DNA of 64,000 nt from Ceratorhiza oryzae-sativae (lineage: Eukaryota > Basidiomycota > Agaricomycetes > Cantharellales > Ceratobasidiaceae). The notes under the pieces are model-generated. The model saw only the letters and a list, made by a program, of their open reading frames with translations, made no database searches and had not been told where the DNA came from. Both the position numbers and the translations under genes were made by a program. Location: the NCBI GenBank assembly GCA_030998015.1, contig JARWMV010000251.1, positions 744,001 to 808,000 on the forward strand, in the 5' to 3' direction. Of this stretch, positions 25,601 to 38,940 are shown piece by piece; the first letter of the stretch is position 1; every line of letters starts with the position of its first letter.

Positions 25601-26761
25601 GGCCACCACAGTGATATTCTATGCAAGTGCCGATTGGTTGCTCCCTTGAGTTATTTGTGCACGAAAGGAGCCATGCAAGGCTCCGCGTAGTCGGGTGTAT
25701 GAAAAGGGGTTGGGCTCTCGCCTTATTCACTCCGAGGCTGTATATGCGGCTATTCTTGTCGTTGATTCTAGACTTACTTGTTTGAGTATTTGAGCTACCA
25801 GGCATACAAAGCTGGCCGTTAGGCCGAATTCTCGCTTGCCCCGGATTTACCGAGCTAGGGGCAGCCTTGTCCCTGTTAGCGACTCGAAGCACTGGACTCC
25901 CTTTGCCGTACATTTGAGTGAAAAGGGTATGAAGAGGGCTTCATAATGCAAGCAGACCTTTGTGCGACTGGTGCGATAACAGGCCTGGCTCCTCAGCCTC
26001 TATTCAAGTACCCGCCCGGTAATATATATCACTCCCCGTTGGCTTCGACTTCTCACCCACTACTATAATTGAATCACTTGGGGTGGTCCCGCAAGCTTCT
26101 CTTGTATGTCACCCTCGTTGAGGCATATTTGCTTCCTCCTAAATCCCTCAGTGCGCTATATGCGCTTGGACGACGCCCATCAGATTCGGGTTGGCGCCAT
26201 AGATTAGGCTTCGGTACTGCCACATTGGCTTGGATCGAGTCTTGACCAACTCGATGGCTGGCATGCCTGCTTTTCTGGCGATCGGATTTAATCTGTTACT
26301 ACCGCCATGATGCTGTTACTGATTATCCCGTAATGTTTTAAATGACTTGAGGCTATAAATTTTTCATATCGCACGAAATGCGACATTGCTAGATGATGAA
26401 ACCATATATTCGGAATATTCAAATGACGCGTTTGTGGAAGGAGGTGTGTTTTCTACCCAAGTGGAACTATATCAAAGACCAGAAATTTCAAACTCGAACG
26501 ATTTGGTGCTGCTCTTGTCCTGGAGTTGAGTCGCCGTCGATACGATTGGCTATTATATTTCGTCGATGGTAAGACATGACTTGCATTATTAACAACGCCA
26601 AGGCATTCCGTACACTAGCCATCATGTGCCTGGGTAATATAATGACACCAGGAGCGATACGCGGGGTTCTTCATTTTTCGTAGGCTAATCGCACCGTACG
26701 ATTTGGGGATTTCCAATTGGCGAATAGCGTACGACGTACCACAATTCTGATACCATACGCA
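22648..26761. other. Gene-poor stretch, 4.1 kb
   Basis: I find no gene I can support. An open frame at 23977..24441 (+) lacks any family resemblance and has unlikely composition. An open frame at 25443..25913 (-) is similarly unconvincing. No long inverted or direct repeats stood out by eye. It may hold decayed repeats that only a library search would show. Confidence 0.45.
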
Positions 26762-26772
26762 TATATATAAAA
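26762..26772 (+). promoter_or_regulatory. TATA box of ERG24
   Basis: TATATATAAAA lies 49 bases before the ERG24 start codon at 26811. Confidence 0.5.
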
Positions 26773-26810
26773 GCGCAAACATCGATGATTGAATTTCCAA
26801 AACACCCGCG

Positions 26811-28420
26811 ATGACGAGCGTACACAACCCCAAAACGACTCATTTCGAGTTCTTCGGTCCACCTGGTGCCGCCTTCCTATCCACCACAGTTCCTCTCGCA
26901 ATCTATGGTGTAAATTTCGCTTGTTCTCCCGGTGCCAGTGACGCAGCCGATTCATTCCCTACGCTGGTGTCCAGCATGGTAGTGTCGGTTTGGGGAAGGA
27001 TGTTAGATCCTAGTGCGATAGCGGCGTACTTTGGGCTCTATGCATACACTGTTGTTGCTTGGTACCTTTTGCCTGGAAAATGGATTGAGGGTGTTCAGCT
27101 GCGCAATGGTGAACGGCTCAAATACAAAATTAATGGTACAGAGCTCCCACAAAGCAGATGATCGACGAAACTAACAAGCGATGTTACTCCAGCATTTCCA
27201 ACTTTGATTCTGACTCTGGGTTTGGTAGCCGCGTGGGTGTCCATGTTTGGGCCTTCGTCTTTTACTTTTATCTATGACCACTGGGTGGGAATATCTACAG
27301 CTGCGATCTTGAACGCTATTGTTCAAGCCACTTACTGCTATATTTCGTCCTTGTGGAACGAAAAAACCAGTCTGCTGGCTCTAGGAGGCAACACTGGTAA
27401 TGTGGTTTATGATGTGAGTGCCCTTTAAACATCATTGATTTGTGAACTCATCGCTTAAACCAATTTAGTGGTTCATCGGCCGCGAACTCAACTCTCGTAT
27501 CGGCTTGTTCGATATCAAGTCTTTCAATGAGCTCAGGCCTGGCATGATTTTATGGGTTTTAATTAACATTAGCTCTTGCTGCGCCCAACTTGAGCGACGT
27601 GGGACTTGGTATCCGACAGATTCCATGTTCTTAGTTCTCCTGTTCCAAGGGGCGTACATAATCGATGCACTTTACAATGAGGTTAGTCGATTGCCCTAAG
27701 TCGGCACTTGAAAGTGATGTCCCTGGCTCATTTAGCCCGCGATATTGACAACCGTGGACATCACGACTGATGGTTTCGGGTTCATGCTTTCTATTGGCGA
27801 CCTGGCTTTGGTCCCGCTCACTTATTCCCTTCAAGCCCGTTACCTTGCGCATAATGCTATCGAGCTTGGGCTACTTTGGTCGACCGTGATCTTCGTTGTA
27901 CACTGGATTGGCTACTGGATATTTCGGGAGAGCAACAACGAGAAGAATAACTTCAGAAACGGGAAGAACCCCAAGAGTAAGTCAACCTTGGTTAGAGTAC
28001 ATACTTACTGATTGTATGCACACTACAGACTTGAAATCGCTTCAGACAGAGCGTGGGACTAGGCTTTTGACCAGTGGGTGGTGGGGTCTGTGCCAGCACC
28101 CCAACTATCTGTAAGATAATCCACATTGTCACCATCCCCCACGTCGCTGAAACCTTTTCCGTTAGCGGGGACTTGATCATGGCTTTGGCATACTCACTGC
28201 CCACTGGGTTCAGCAACCCTTTCACGTACTTCTACTTTATCTTTTTCGTTGTGCTTTTACTGCATCGTCAAATGCGTGACTCGCACGCTTGCGAGATAAA
28301 GTGAGTCGCCCGAGCCGATTTATTTTGTGCTGCACACTAAGCACTTGTGACAGATATGGGAAGGATTGGAAAAGATACCAAGAGTTGGTGCCCTGGAAGA
28401 TTTTCCCATACATATACTAG
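26811..28420 (+). CDS. ERG24: Delta(14)-sterol reductase, ergosterol pathway
   Basis: ERG24 uses NADPH to reduce the C14-C15 double bond left by CYP51, in the ER membrane; morpholine fungicides hit this step. Translation across six short introns is continuous: exon 1 ends at 27134, and joins give [45 protein letters not shown] and [50 protein letters not shown] and the C-terminal [20 protein letters not shown] then [14 protein letters not shown] are hallmarks of the ERG4/ERG24 family. The GREL-N-R-G block fits ERG24 rather than ERG4. Many hydrophobic segments are seen. The length, about 430-440 residues, is normal. It appears intact. Confidence 0.93.
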
Positions 28421-28946
28421 GTATCGCAAGGCTTGTGAGGAGGCAAAAGGGATGCCACTATGACAAATGGCAAATGCAAGCTTTAAACATGCGCAACGGA
28501 TGTACATTTCACTAGATTGGAGGATACAGCTTATAGAAATAAACATCTTAGTTGCAATTTTGGTGCAGCAGGCTTGTTAACTGCACTGCGGGCGTTGGCC
28601 AGGAGGGACGGAGAGAGTCCTATAAATATAGATTTGTCGTATTTGTTTATTGGAATATTAAGAAAGACAGACTGTTTGAATAGTCTTCCGAGTGCGTATA
28701 CGGTCTCACCCCCAGAAAGAGTTCTGCGCGGAAGGTAAACTTAGGCAATGTGAATAGTCACGGCATTCCCTCTTGCCACACTCTTTCATGGCGTGGATGT
28801 CGGAAAGGCAGAATACAATTTGTGGCAGTTTGGTCAAGTGTCCCAAACGACACAGCCACTTGGGCGCGTTTGGTCATCCCGCCACCGTTGACAACCACGC
28901 TTTGGTTCTTATTCGACTGCTAGCTATTTACCCATAATATCTAGAA
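28421..28946. other. Intergenic between ERG24 and SART1
   Basis: 526 bases, A/T-rich, holding the ERG24 3' end and the SART1 promoter. No gene recognised. Confidence 0.5.
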
Positions 28947-31856
28947 ATGGAAGAATCAATTAGCTTGGAAGAGACCAACAAGATTCGTATTTCGCTTGGA
29001 TTAAAGCCTTTGACGGATGATAAGGCTCCTTCCAACTCTAAAGACCAGGAGGCCGAAGACAACTATGCAAAGAAGAAGAAGGCCGAAGAGGAGGAGAAGA
29101 AGAAGAGGTGCGCTCCGTTCAAATGATGAATGCATATCGTTAACTTTCCGCATCTCGTTCTTCAGTGACGTCGCAAGGCGGATCGCAAAGTAAGTGCATT
29201 TCTTCTGTGCTGTTGTGCCAGCCGCTAGACGCTATTTTGCCACAACAGCACTTGAAGCAACGGCTTCTGATGATAGATTCTCTGTGTCTACAGGAGTCGG
29301 AATCAGCTTGAGCTTAACAAGAGGCTCGTTGGTGCGACATTAGGCGATGCCGAGGAGGAAGCCTTGGACGCACGTAGCTGGATCAAGCGTGCGAAGAAAA
29401 AAGAGAAGGAGCTGGCGGCGAAGAGGCAGGCAGAGCTGGAGAGTATGGATAAAATGGCGCAACAGACCTATGGCGAAAGTGAGCAAATTTGGCTTGTTTC
29501 TGGCACTGTGGCTAATCATACATTCAGGCGACCTCGAGGGACTAAAGGTCAGCCATGACTTTGAAAAGCTCAACGAAGGAGAGGACCGGATTTTGACTCT
29601 GAAAGATAGTCGTATTTTGGATAATGAAGGTATGCATGGCTTGATTTGTTGGGGTGCATCCGCTGACGAGCCTGTACGTTAGAGGATGAGCTACAAAACA
29701 TCGACATGGCTGAGGACGAAAAAGACGCGAAGCGACATGAGCTCAAAACAAAACGCCGGGATTACACTGGCTACGATGATGACGAATTTGTCCCTGGTGC
29801 TCAAGGGATGAAGCGCGCAGTGCTCTCCAAATATGACGAAGATATTGACGGGTCTAAGCAAGGGGTACGTTCAAATTTTTTCCGCGTGCCCGGTAACTCA
29901 TAGTCAGTTTAGCAAGGATTTAGGCTTGGAGCGGCTACGGGTCAGGCTGGACCCAAGGTCAACATTCAAGACGATGATGCTGTCATCGTGAACCGCTCGT
30001 TACTTACATTAGACTATACCAGTAAGGCTCACGAGTTTGTTTTCGCTCACAATTTGCTCAATCGGCCTGGTATTTAGAAAACGTTGAGATTTCTGATTAC
30101 CTCAAAGAGGGAGATGTGGGATTCAAAAAACCCAAGGTTTGTCATTATAATATTGTCGAGGGTTTCGTCTGAATCAATGTGTCAACAGACCAAGAAAAAG
30201 CGTGCCTCTCGCCGTAACCAAGGTGAAGCTCTTGAGGAAGCCGATGGTCAGGCTCCTCAAATGGAGGTCGACGAAAAACCAGTTGTCTTCACTCGCCGCG
30301 AACGGAACCTAGACGCTAACTTCGTTGATGATGACGAGTTGCAAGCTGCGTTGGCTAGGAGTAGGAGGTCCAAAGCCCGCAAGATAGCTAAACTTACTCC
30401 CGAAGAGTTAGCTCAGCGCGGTAGGCTAATCCAGCCACTTTCCGAAACTGGAGATCGCTGATATTTGTTGACTCAGTTGCGGAAGAGAAGGCTGAGGCCG
30501 AAGCCGAAGCCGCGATGCGAAACGACGAACCTGCTGCAGGCGGCTTGGAGCTTGACGATACATCCGAGTTTGTTCGATCAGTTACTTTCGATCCAGTTGC
30601 TGCAGCACAGCCTAAACAACTTTCCCTGCAAATTTCTGCCCCGGCTCCGGTCGAGAAAGATGAAGCACTGGATGGGATGGACGTTGACGAGAAGGAGGAT
30701 GGCGAAGCGGACGAGGAGGATGAGGAAGCGATGCTGAATGCTATTGAAGGCATGATTGCCGCGGCCGCCGGAGGATCAGAGCCGACTGAGGCTCCAAAAG
30801 CGCCTATCGAGGAACTAGACGTGAGTGTACAACATTTTGCTCCGCCAGCCATGCTAACTAATGACTCCCAGCTTGGTACAGCAGCTGCTGCCACTTCAGG
30901 GCGTGGAGTGGGGATGGCCGCAACCCTCAAAGCTCTGCGGCAGCAAGGCATTTTGGCCACCCCAGATGTTGAGGTTCAAGATCGTGAGAAGCTACAGAAA
31001 CAGAAAGATGCCTGGCTTGCGTCTCACCGTCGTCTCCTTGCCGAGCGAGAGCTTGCACGCTTGCGGTCACGCGGCCAAGGGAAAGATCAATCGGCTCGTG
31101 AGTACGAAAACCGCGTGCGGGATCAACAAGATGCGCGCGAAGTGATGGACAGCTTCAAGGACTACAAGCCTGACGTCGAGCTCAAATACTTTGACGAAAC
31201 GGGTCGAGAACTGGATACTAAGGAGGCATGGAAAGCGCTAAGCCATCGGTTCCACGGAAAAGGGAGTGGACGCGCAAAGCTGGAGAAACGGATGAAGAAG
31301 ATTGCGGAAGAGAAGAAGAGAGAGGCGATGATTAGCGGGGATACGCCTTTGAGCATGAACAAGGCATTCCAAACTAGACAGGAGAAGGCGGGTCAGGCGC
31401 ACATGATACTTTCTGTCGGCAATAGGGGGTGAGTCTACTGCAGCCAATCCCGTACTCATCGCTAATGACGCTTTTACATACAGTGCCGTGCCTCAACTTG
31501 CCGAGTTCCTCGATAATCGAGAGCTATCCAAGTCGAAGACCGACAAAGGCAAGAAGAAAAGGACTGACAGTGAATCTACCCCCGTCATGTCGTCTGTTGA
31601 TATTACTGGGTTCGTGCCGGTGCCTGCCAACCATTCTACTAGCACCGCGCCTGTGAGCAGAGAAGATACACCCGCATCGAGCTCTGTGGCCCCAACAAAG
31701 ATGAAGCCTGCGTTTTCGCGTGTTGCTGCTGAGCCTGTGTCGGGCACTGCGTCGCCGGCTGGTGGTGCGGAGCGAGGGAAGGTCGCGTTTGGGTTTGCGA
31801 TGAAGCGAAAGGCCGAGGATGGGGATGGCGCAACTGCCTCGCCCAAAAGGCGCTGA
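28947..31856 (+). CDS. SART1: SART1/Snu66 family U4/U6.U5 tri-snRNP protein
   Basis: SART1 (yeast Snu66) is a tri-snRNP component needed for spliceosome activation in the nucleus. The N-terminus MEESISLEETNKIRISLGLKPL is the conserved opening. A basic coiled stretch follows, then RSWIKRAKKKEKELAAKR, GLKVSHDFEKLNEGEDRILTL, YDDDEFVPGA and ISDYLKEGDVGFKKPK, all family blocks. The C-terminal part has DIELKYFDE-like (DVELKYFDETGREL) and AWKALSHRFHGKGSGRAKLEKR, the strongest SART1 signature, then a variable tail. About ten short introns are seen; the one at about 30420..30476 joins AQR to VAEEKAEAEAEA in frame. Frame was followed to TGA at 31854-31856 without a break. The length, roughly 770 residues, fits fungi. 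Confidence 0.93.
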
Positions 31857-32017
31857 ATTGGATCATGTTGCTTAGTCACGAGTGGAGTAGTTCGTCCATC
31901 AATCGAGCTTTGCTTATATACTCGCGATTCCTAAGGAGCTGCTACCGCTCCAAGATCGAACGTCCCCCTCCATCGCCAGTATCAATTTTCCCTTGCACTG
32001 GACAGCGAGCACCAACC

Positions 32018-35000
32018 ATGCGCGAGCAGTTGCGAACTGTTCCTCTACTATCGTTTCTCGATGCATACGCCAAACCAGCATTTATACTCTGCTCCAACCC
32101 CGCCCCACAGACTGGGTTGGCATTTATCTACGGAAACTCAGCCCTGCACTCATTAATTCTGGGAGACGATGCGTCTGCTGTACTCGACGACAGCACTTTC
32201 TTCAACGTCTTGCACGAAGAAAGGTCTATGCAATGGCTGGCGAATCCTATCTCGCCCGGGCCTCAACCGTCGACCCATGCCACCGGTAGAACTCGGATTC
32301 TAGACTTTCGGCCCGCCTGGCTTCCTCGTGGTCACGCCCCACTTGAATTGGAACTCACTGCCACGCCAATTGACCTCCCACTAACTATACCTGTCGTCCA
32401 TTCAAACTGCCGTTCATACGTCTATATTGCATCCACTCATAAAGCAACTCCACAACTTTTACGTGCCGAATCAACAAACGACGCGAGGCGACTTCAACTA
32501 GCGACACATGGTCAGTGGAGCCGAACGTCCCAAAGATCGGAGGCTTCAACATCCCTGAAACTGGGTCGGAGCGGCGCCTCGCGTCCTTCTATTTCGACTC
32601 CCCTGGATGCAAGCAATCTCCCATCTCAAATGATTCATACTTTTCCCTGGGAACACACGTCCTTGGGAGCTCGGTCCGAATGGCCTCAAAGTCTGAACAC
32701 GATGGTTCACTTCATGATGGCTAAACCAATTCCTGTCCGTAGATTGTACTTATGATTTGGCCGCGGCTTGAGTAATCTAATTTATTTCCCTATAGACAAC
32801 GATCTACTGGGGCTGGCCCGAGTAAGTTGATACCGCATACATACTGCCTTTGGGGCGCTTAAATATAGCAAAAGCCTCATCATGATATATAATGATGCAT
32901 ATGCGCGCCTTGTTGGGACTAAACACCCCTCTATCTTTGGTCAAAAAGCTGCTATTGCCGTACGTCTACCTTCCTCAAATATTTAGTTCCATGACTTCTT
33001 GATATTTTCGTTAGTGGAGCGATTTGTGGGAGGTCATTAATCCAGTCGCTGAGGCCTGTCGACAAGGCAAATCAACTTACAAAGCTGACGGTGGGGCGCT
33101 TCACACCGTGACCATCTTCCATCTCACTTTGGTTCAATGCTAGACCCTCTTTTTTTCACGTCTCTCACGGATTTTGGATTGCCACAAGAGATCTACCAGT
33201 AAGTGAATATTCTGGTTCATTTTGTGGCTAACACATCGCGCTCTTAGTACCTGGCATTGGTGCCCGATTTGGAAAGAAGATGGGAGCGTCGGCGGCGCAC
33301 TGAATAGTTCTATTGAGACAACCCAGAGGGTCATTGCCGAAAGACGTCTGGCCTGCGTATCTAGCCTTATGTTGGAACTATCTAAGACCACAACGCAGAA
33401 CTCGTTGATGGAGACCGTCCTTAAGGTGCTCTCAAAGTACGAAACCGAGTACGTTCTCCGTCTGTTATTTCTAAGGCTGGTGGGCTCAATTATTTTCAGT
33501 TTGCCTTTTGCTGCGCTATATTCCTGTAGTGTAAGCGAACCAGAGCCGGATTCCTCTACTCACTTGAGCCGAGTGGCTAAGGATTCGACAGTGGCGAAAC
33601 GACTTTTCTCGAAATCTTGGCTGAAAGTCATTCTGTCTCGCTTCGGTGTAGTAGGGATCCCGGAGCAGCACCCGGCTGCGCCTGACATAATCGAATATAG
33701 TCTCAACTCATCTACTTTGACTGAGCACTCAAATATCCCAACGGAGGCGCTTGCTCCTCTCACAACGGATGATACACACTCCACATCCATAACACCAATG
33801 CTCGCAGAGGGTCCGCCTGCATCCACTCTCTGGCCGATCCCCAATGCTTTTGCATCTGGCATGATCGAGATCGTCAATCCCGTTCCAGAGGTACTCGCAG
33901 AGGGCCTAGGCACCAGGGGGTTCGGCGATGTGCCGAACATTGCTGCGATCGTTCCTATCCCCAAGTATCAGCCAAACCCCGGTCCAAATCTCCCATGCGC
34001 AGTACTTGTTGTCGGTCTCAACACTCGACGGCCCTACGATGCTGAATGCAAAAAGTGGCTATTGGCGATCGCTTCCGCATTTTCAAGTCGGCTTTTGGCA
34101 GTCGAAAAGTTGGAGGCGGACGCAGAAGTCATGAAAGAAAGGATCAGGCTGGACAAGGCCAAGTCAAAGTTCTTCATGACAGTCTCCCATGGTCAGCTTT
34201 ATTTAGCAATTTTCAGCCAAGAGAGAGCCCTTACGTGTTTTACAAACAGAACTTCGGACACCTCTGTCGCTGATCCAGGCCCCCATCGAGCAGATAGTGG
34301 AACTCCAAGATCTCCCAGCGCCAGTAATTCGCAGAATCGAACTAGCTACACGAAACATCAAAAGATTGAGAAGGCTAGTAGACGTTTGTGTTTATGATGG
34401 CTTGTTTCACCGGTGGGATCTGACAATAGTTGCTAGTCTATACTGGACATCAGCAAACTGGAAGCAGGACAGCTCGTTGGGCGCTTTCAACCGGTTCAAC
34501 TAGACAGGTTAACGGTCGATATGGCGTCTCTGTTCCGCACTATGGCTGAGAAAAAGGGGGTTAAATTGCAGCTAGAGGTTGAAAACCAGGAAGGGGCGAA
34601 GCCACTGACATATGTAGATATTGGTGAACATTATTTCATCTTCGTATTTTGGAAACCTATATTAATTTCCTTGTATAGTGCTGTGGGAAAGGATATTTTG
34701 CAACTTGTCCGTTAAACGACTAAGTATATGCGGGTTATGGCTGACAGACAACGATAGGTTATCGAATGCTTTCAAGTATACGAGCAAGGGAAAGGTCACG
34801 ATTTCTGTTACATACGATTATACATCCGCTTATCTTCGTGTATGCGATACCGGTAAGTGGCAATGGCCACCTATGATTATTCGCGTAACCCGGGTCTACA
34901 GGAATTGGTATACCCCAAAGCAAACAGCAAGAGGTATTCCAGCATTTTCAGCGCCTACACGATTTAGTAGGGTTTATCCTTTGACTTGACGAAGCCAACT

Positions 35001-38000
35001 TACCGATGCATACCATGAAGTCTATTGAAGGGACTGGAATCGGTCTTGCTCTGGCCAAGGTGACACGTCCGCGCAGCTATTCAGAATTCTTTTCTAATCA
35101 ATTCATATCAGGAACTTGTGGATCTACACGGGGGACGATTATCAGTTTTATCCCGCGCAGAGAGCGAGTTTCCCAGCGACACGGGTAGCATCTTTACGGT
35201 CACGATCCCGTTGGGCACCAGCCACCTCCCTGCCAGCAATGTTGTAGAACAGCCCGTTCCGGCCCCAAAGAATGTGCGCGATTTGGATTTGCAAGAAATT
35301 GAATAGTAAGTTAGCTCAAAATAGAATACCGAAGACTAACGGTACGGAATCGGTAGCTGGATGGAGCTTGAAGCCACAACATCGTCAGCCAACAACGATG
35401 ATGAAATCCAGTCGGCTTCCTCAACACTATTCTTCGAGCCAACGGATGTTGTGTTGATAGTAGACGATGTAAGTGCTACTTCGATTACAGCCCTTACTCT
35501 AACCCGCTTTCGTAGAACAAGGATATGAGGGGTTTTATACGGAGTATTTTTATACCGTACTTAACTGTCGTGGAAGCGGCAAACGGCATCGAAGCACTTG
35601 AGGTCGTGAACAAACATGCCGTCAATCTAATACTCAGGTATCTTCTAAGTCGCGTATTGAGCGTGGCACGAGCTAAAGCATTTAATCAGCGACGTTGTTA
35701 TGCCAAGAATGGGGGGTATGGATTTGTTATCGAAACTTCGCGAGAACCAGAGTACTGCGTTGATTCCTGTGATATTCGTGACCGCTGTCGCGGACGATGG
35801 TGCGGTTTGCGCGTTAAATCGACTAGAGTGATTCGTAGTACTAACCTCGCCTGCACCCTCAAGTTGGTCTGTTTGATGGGCGAGAGGAAGGCATAGTGGA
35901 TTGCATTATGAAGCCATTTAGAGCAAGGTATGTGTGCATCATTTTCAGAGATTATCCGGCACTACATCTTAGTCTAGGGATCTTTTGGCGAGAGCTCACC
36001 TGCAGCTCCAGATCGGGAAGCGTAGAATAGCTCTGGAAACAAATTTCGCCGAGAGAACCCGGGAGCTACAAACGCTAACGGATCTGTGCCCAGTAAGCCA
36101 ATGCGTTTGAAATCCCATCACTTTTGTGTAGCTTACTGGCGCAGGTCGGAATATTCCGCGCCGATGCTAATGGAGGGTGGGTGTTTTTATCGTCCAATTT
36201 ACTTCATCAATGTATACCCGATTTTCAGCATTGTATATGCGAACCCAACGTGGTACCAGATTATTGGGGACCCACAGGAACAGGACAAAGACGATTGGCT
36301 CGAGTTGTATGTCACAGAGCCACCATTCTCTGTTCCAATGAGCTGAACCTTGTGCCTGTAGAACTACCCCAGAAAGTTATACCTCGGCTCTGAAAGCATG
36401 GCGCAAGTGTTTCCTTGACAAGGAGTCATCCAGCACGGTAAATCAGTTGTTCCAGCTACCTATGCAGTATTATTCATTGACATGTTTTCACCAGAGACTG
36501 CAGTGGAGAAGCGGCGGATGGACACATTTCAATATTTCCCCCCTTCTTGGACCGGAAGGCTCCATTTTAGGCGCGTTTGGAACATTGACAGATGTGACCG
36601 ACTTGTACAAGCTCGAGGAGACTAAACTCGCCCTCGCAGAAGAGCGTGAACGGAGCGCTGCGATAAGGGCTGAAGATGCCGAACTCCGGAGACGAGGAGA
36701 AGAAGAGAGAAGGCGAGGACAAGGTGCGCATATAGTTGGTTGTCTGTCTAGGAAATCACAACCTATGAATATTAGAGCTACTCATCGATGTCACATCACA
36801 CGAACTCAGGCGAGTCCTACGCACAAGTTCCACCATCGGGTTATAACAGGATTACAGGCAACCAGTTTCTGCCATTTTACAAAACGCTGTAAGTATAATC
36901 AAAGTTATAGATTGCTTCCTCATAGTGTACTAAACTCCTTCAGGAGTTTGTACGAGCCAATATGCAGAGTTTGCGGGATATTCTGCATAACTGTCAGGTG
37001 CACGCCATTGGCTACAATCCCACTGAGCAGGCGATCAAAGACCTCGATGAAGATCTACAAGCCATGGATAGTATTCGACAGTGAGTGAATGGCTCTATCC
37101 CTACGCGCAGCTTGACGTACCCATCCTTCGTTCAGATGCGGATTGTCCCAAGGTATGTTATCCGTTCACCAGGAGAGAGAAAAGGCCTTACATTGGTACA
37201 GCTCGTATCGTAGGTGACGTCTTGAGCCTCTCCAGAATCCAACTCGATGTAAGGTCGAACCAATACTCATATTTGATACTCTCATACACCTTGTTTGCCT
37301 CAGGCACTATCTATACACCCAACCCCGTTCAATCCTAGGCATCAGATCCAACAGATTCTATTGGTTTTCAAGAACGAACTAGCATCGTTAGTAGGCATGT
37401 GGATGTTTGACTCGTGGTCTTAATGTTTCAATGGCTTGCAGAAAGGACATAGCTCTTGTTACGGAATTTAGCGAGCGCGTTGATCAGCCAATCTTCTCAA
37501 CAGTTTCTACCGACCGCGATCGCTTTTCACAAATTATTACCAACGTAGGTTTTATATCCGCCCTTCGTTAATCATGCTGATACTTAAGAAGCTTATGTCG
37601 AATGCGATTCGCTTTACCGAAATGAGTGTCGGCGTTCGTGAAATCAAAATCACGATTGATGCAGCGTTAGATCCTCCCTCGGATGAATCATGCTCGCCCC
37701 CAACAACTAGCAGCCAAGGGATTACCGAGCACATACAAAAAGAGCAGTTTGCCTACATCTATATTTCTGTCCAGGATTCGGGGCCAGGCTTACAGAAAGA
37801 GGACCTTGCTCTCCTATTTCATAGGCAAGTGATACCTGTAGTCAGTTATAATTAGTTGCTAATTCACCAATATAGATTTCAGCAAGGATCAGTCAGTGTG
37901 TCCCGTAAATCGCCCTAACCGGAAGCTAACGATCAGCATAGAACGCTCATCACGTATTTGGGGGGTCTGGTTTGGGTTTGTTTGTCTGTCGTCAGCTGTG

Positions 38001-38940
38001 TGGTAGGGATTTATGCACTAGCGTCATTATATAGCTGACTCACTTTGCTAGGTCTAATGGGGGGAAGGATAGAAGTAGAAAATGTGGCAGATGAACAACC
38101 AGTCTCAGCTCGATCCGGAGCTAAATTCCTTTTCTTCATATCAGCAAAAATAGGCATAAACCCCACTGAACAGACCGGGGAAGTTGCCCCTCTAGCACCA
38201 AGGCAAGGCAAGGCGATACCTAGAATTTATGGATCGCCCCGGCGTTCGACTTCTAATAGACCACTGCACGTCCTTATAACAGAAGACAACAAGATCAATC
38301 AGGTGAGTTCTACATTCTCCAACACCCTAATAGTCCAATCGTGCGATCATATACACAGGCTATTATGATGTGAGTAACGATCGCTATGGGCTAAATATGC
38401 TGGGTAATTGAGACCAGAAACAGAAGGCAGATGAAGCGGGCCGGTTTCACGACTGTCCTAGCGTCTAACGGCGCCGAAGCGATTGAAGCGGTCGAAAAAA
38501 CTTCGCATACTTTCTCCACTCTACCATTCGACGTCATACTGGTTAGTTGATTGCGGCTCATTTGATATATCCCGCTCACTCTCACAACAAGATGGATCTT
38601 GAAATGCCAGTCATGTACGTCATTATCACAGCGGCTTGCAAGTCTACCTATTTTTGATCGCATCACCCGTACAGGGATGGATTCTCTGCCACTCGCCGAA
38701 TCCGTCAACTGGAAAAATTGGGGGCTCTTCGTTCATATAATGTTATCATCGCTGTAACAGGAAATGCACGTCCCGAACAGGTTCAAGCGGCCGAAGAAGC
38801 TGGGGTTGATAAAGTTATCATCAAGGTAGTGTATATTTGATCTACCCAAGTTGGGACGATGTGCTGACGAGTATTCTCAGCCCTATAACCTTGAAAATTT
38901 GATAGATGTTATGATGGCTGGTGTTAAACAAAGTGATTGA
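32018..38940 (+). CDS. Double hybrid histidine kinase (GAF/PAS-HK-REC-PAS-HK-REC)
   Basis: Hybrid kinases autophosphorylate on His, pass phosphate to their own receiver Asp, then to a phosphotransfer protein upstream of response regulators or the HOG pathway. Here two whole modules lie in one protein. After PAS/GAF-like sensory parts comes H-box 1 (TVSHELRTPLSLIQAP), N box LLSNAFKYTSKG, G box EGTGIGLALAK, then receiver 1 with VLIVDDNKDMRGF-like start and SDVVMPRMGG. A second PAS-like part (FIYANPTWYQIIGDP) follows, then H-box 2 (DVTSHELRQPVSAILQNA), N box LMSNAIRFTEM, G box GSGLGLFVCRQL and receiver 2 with VLITEDNKINQ and DLEMPVMDG. All phospho-acceptor residues are present in both modules. 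About 25 introns; one at 36810..36857 has a GC donor. The end is TGA at 38938-38940. I saw no frame break that splicing does not explain. Signal sensed: unknown. Confidence 0.88.
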
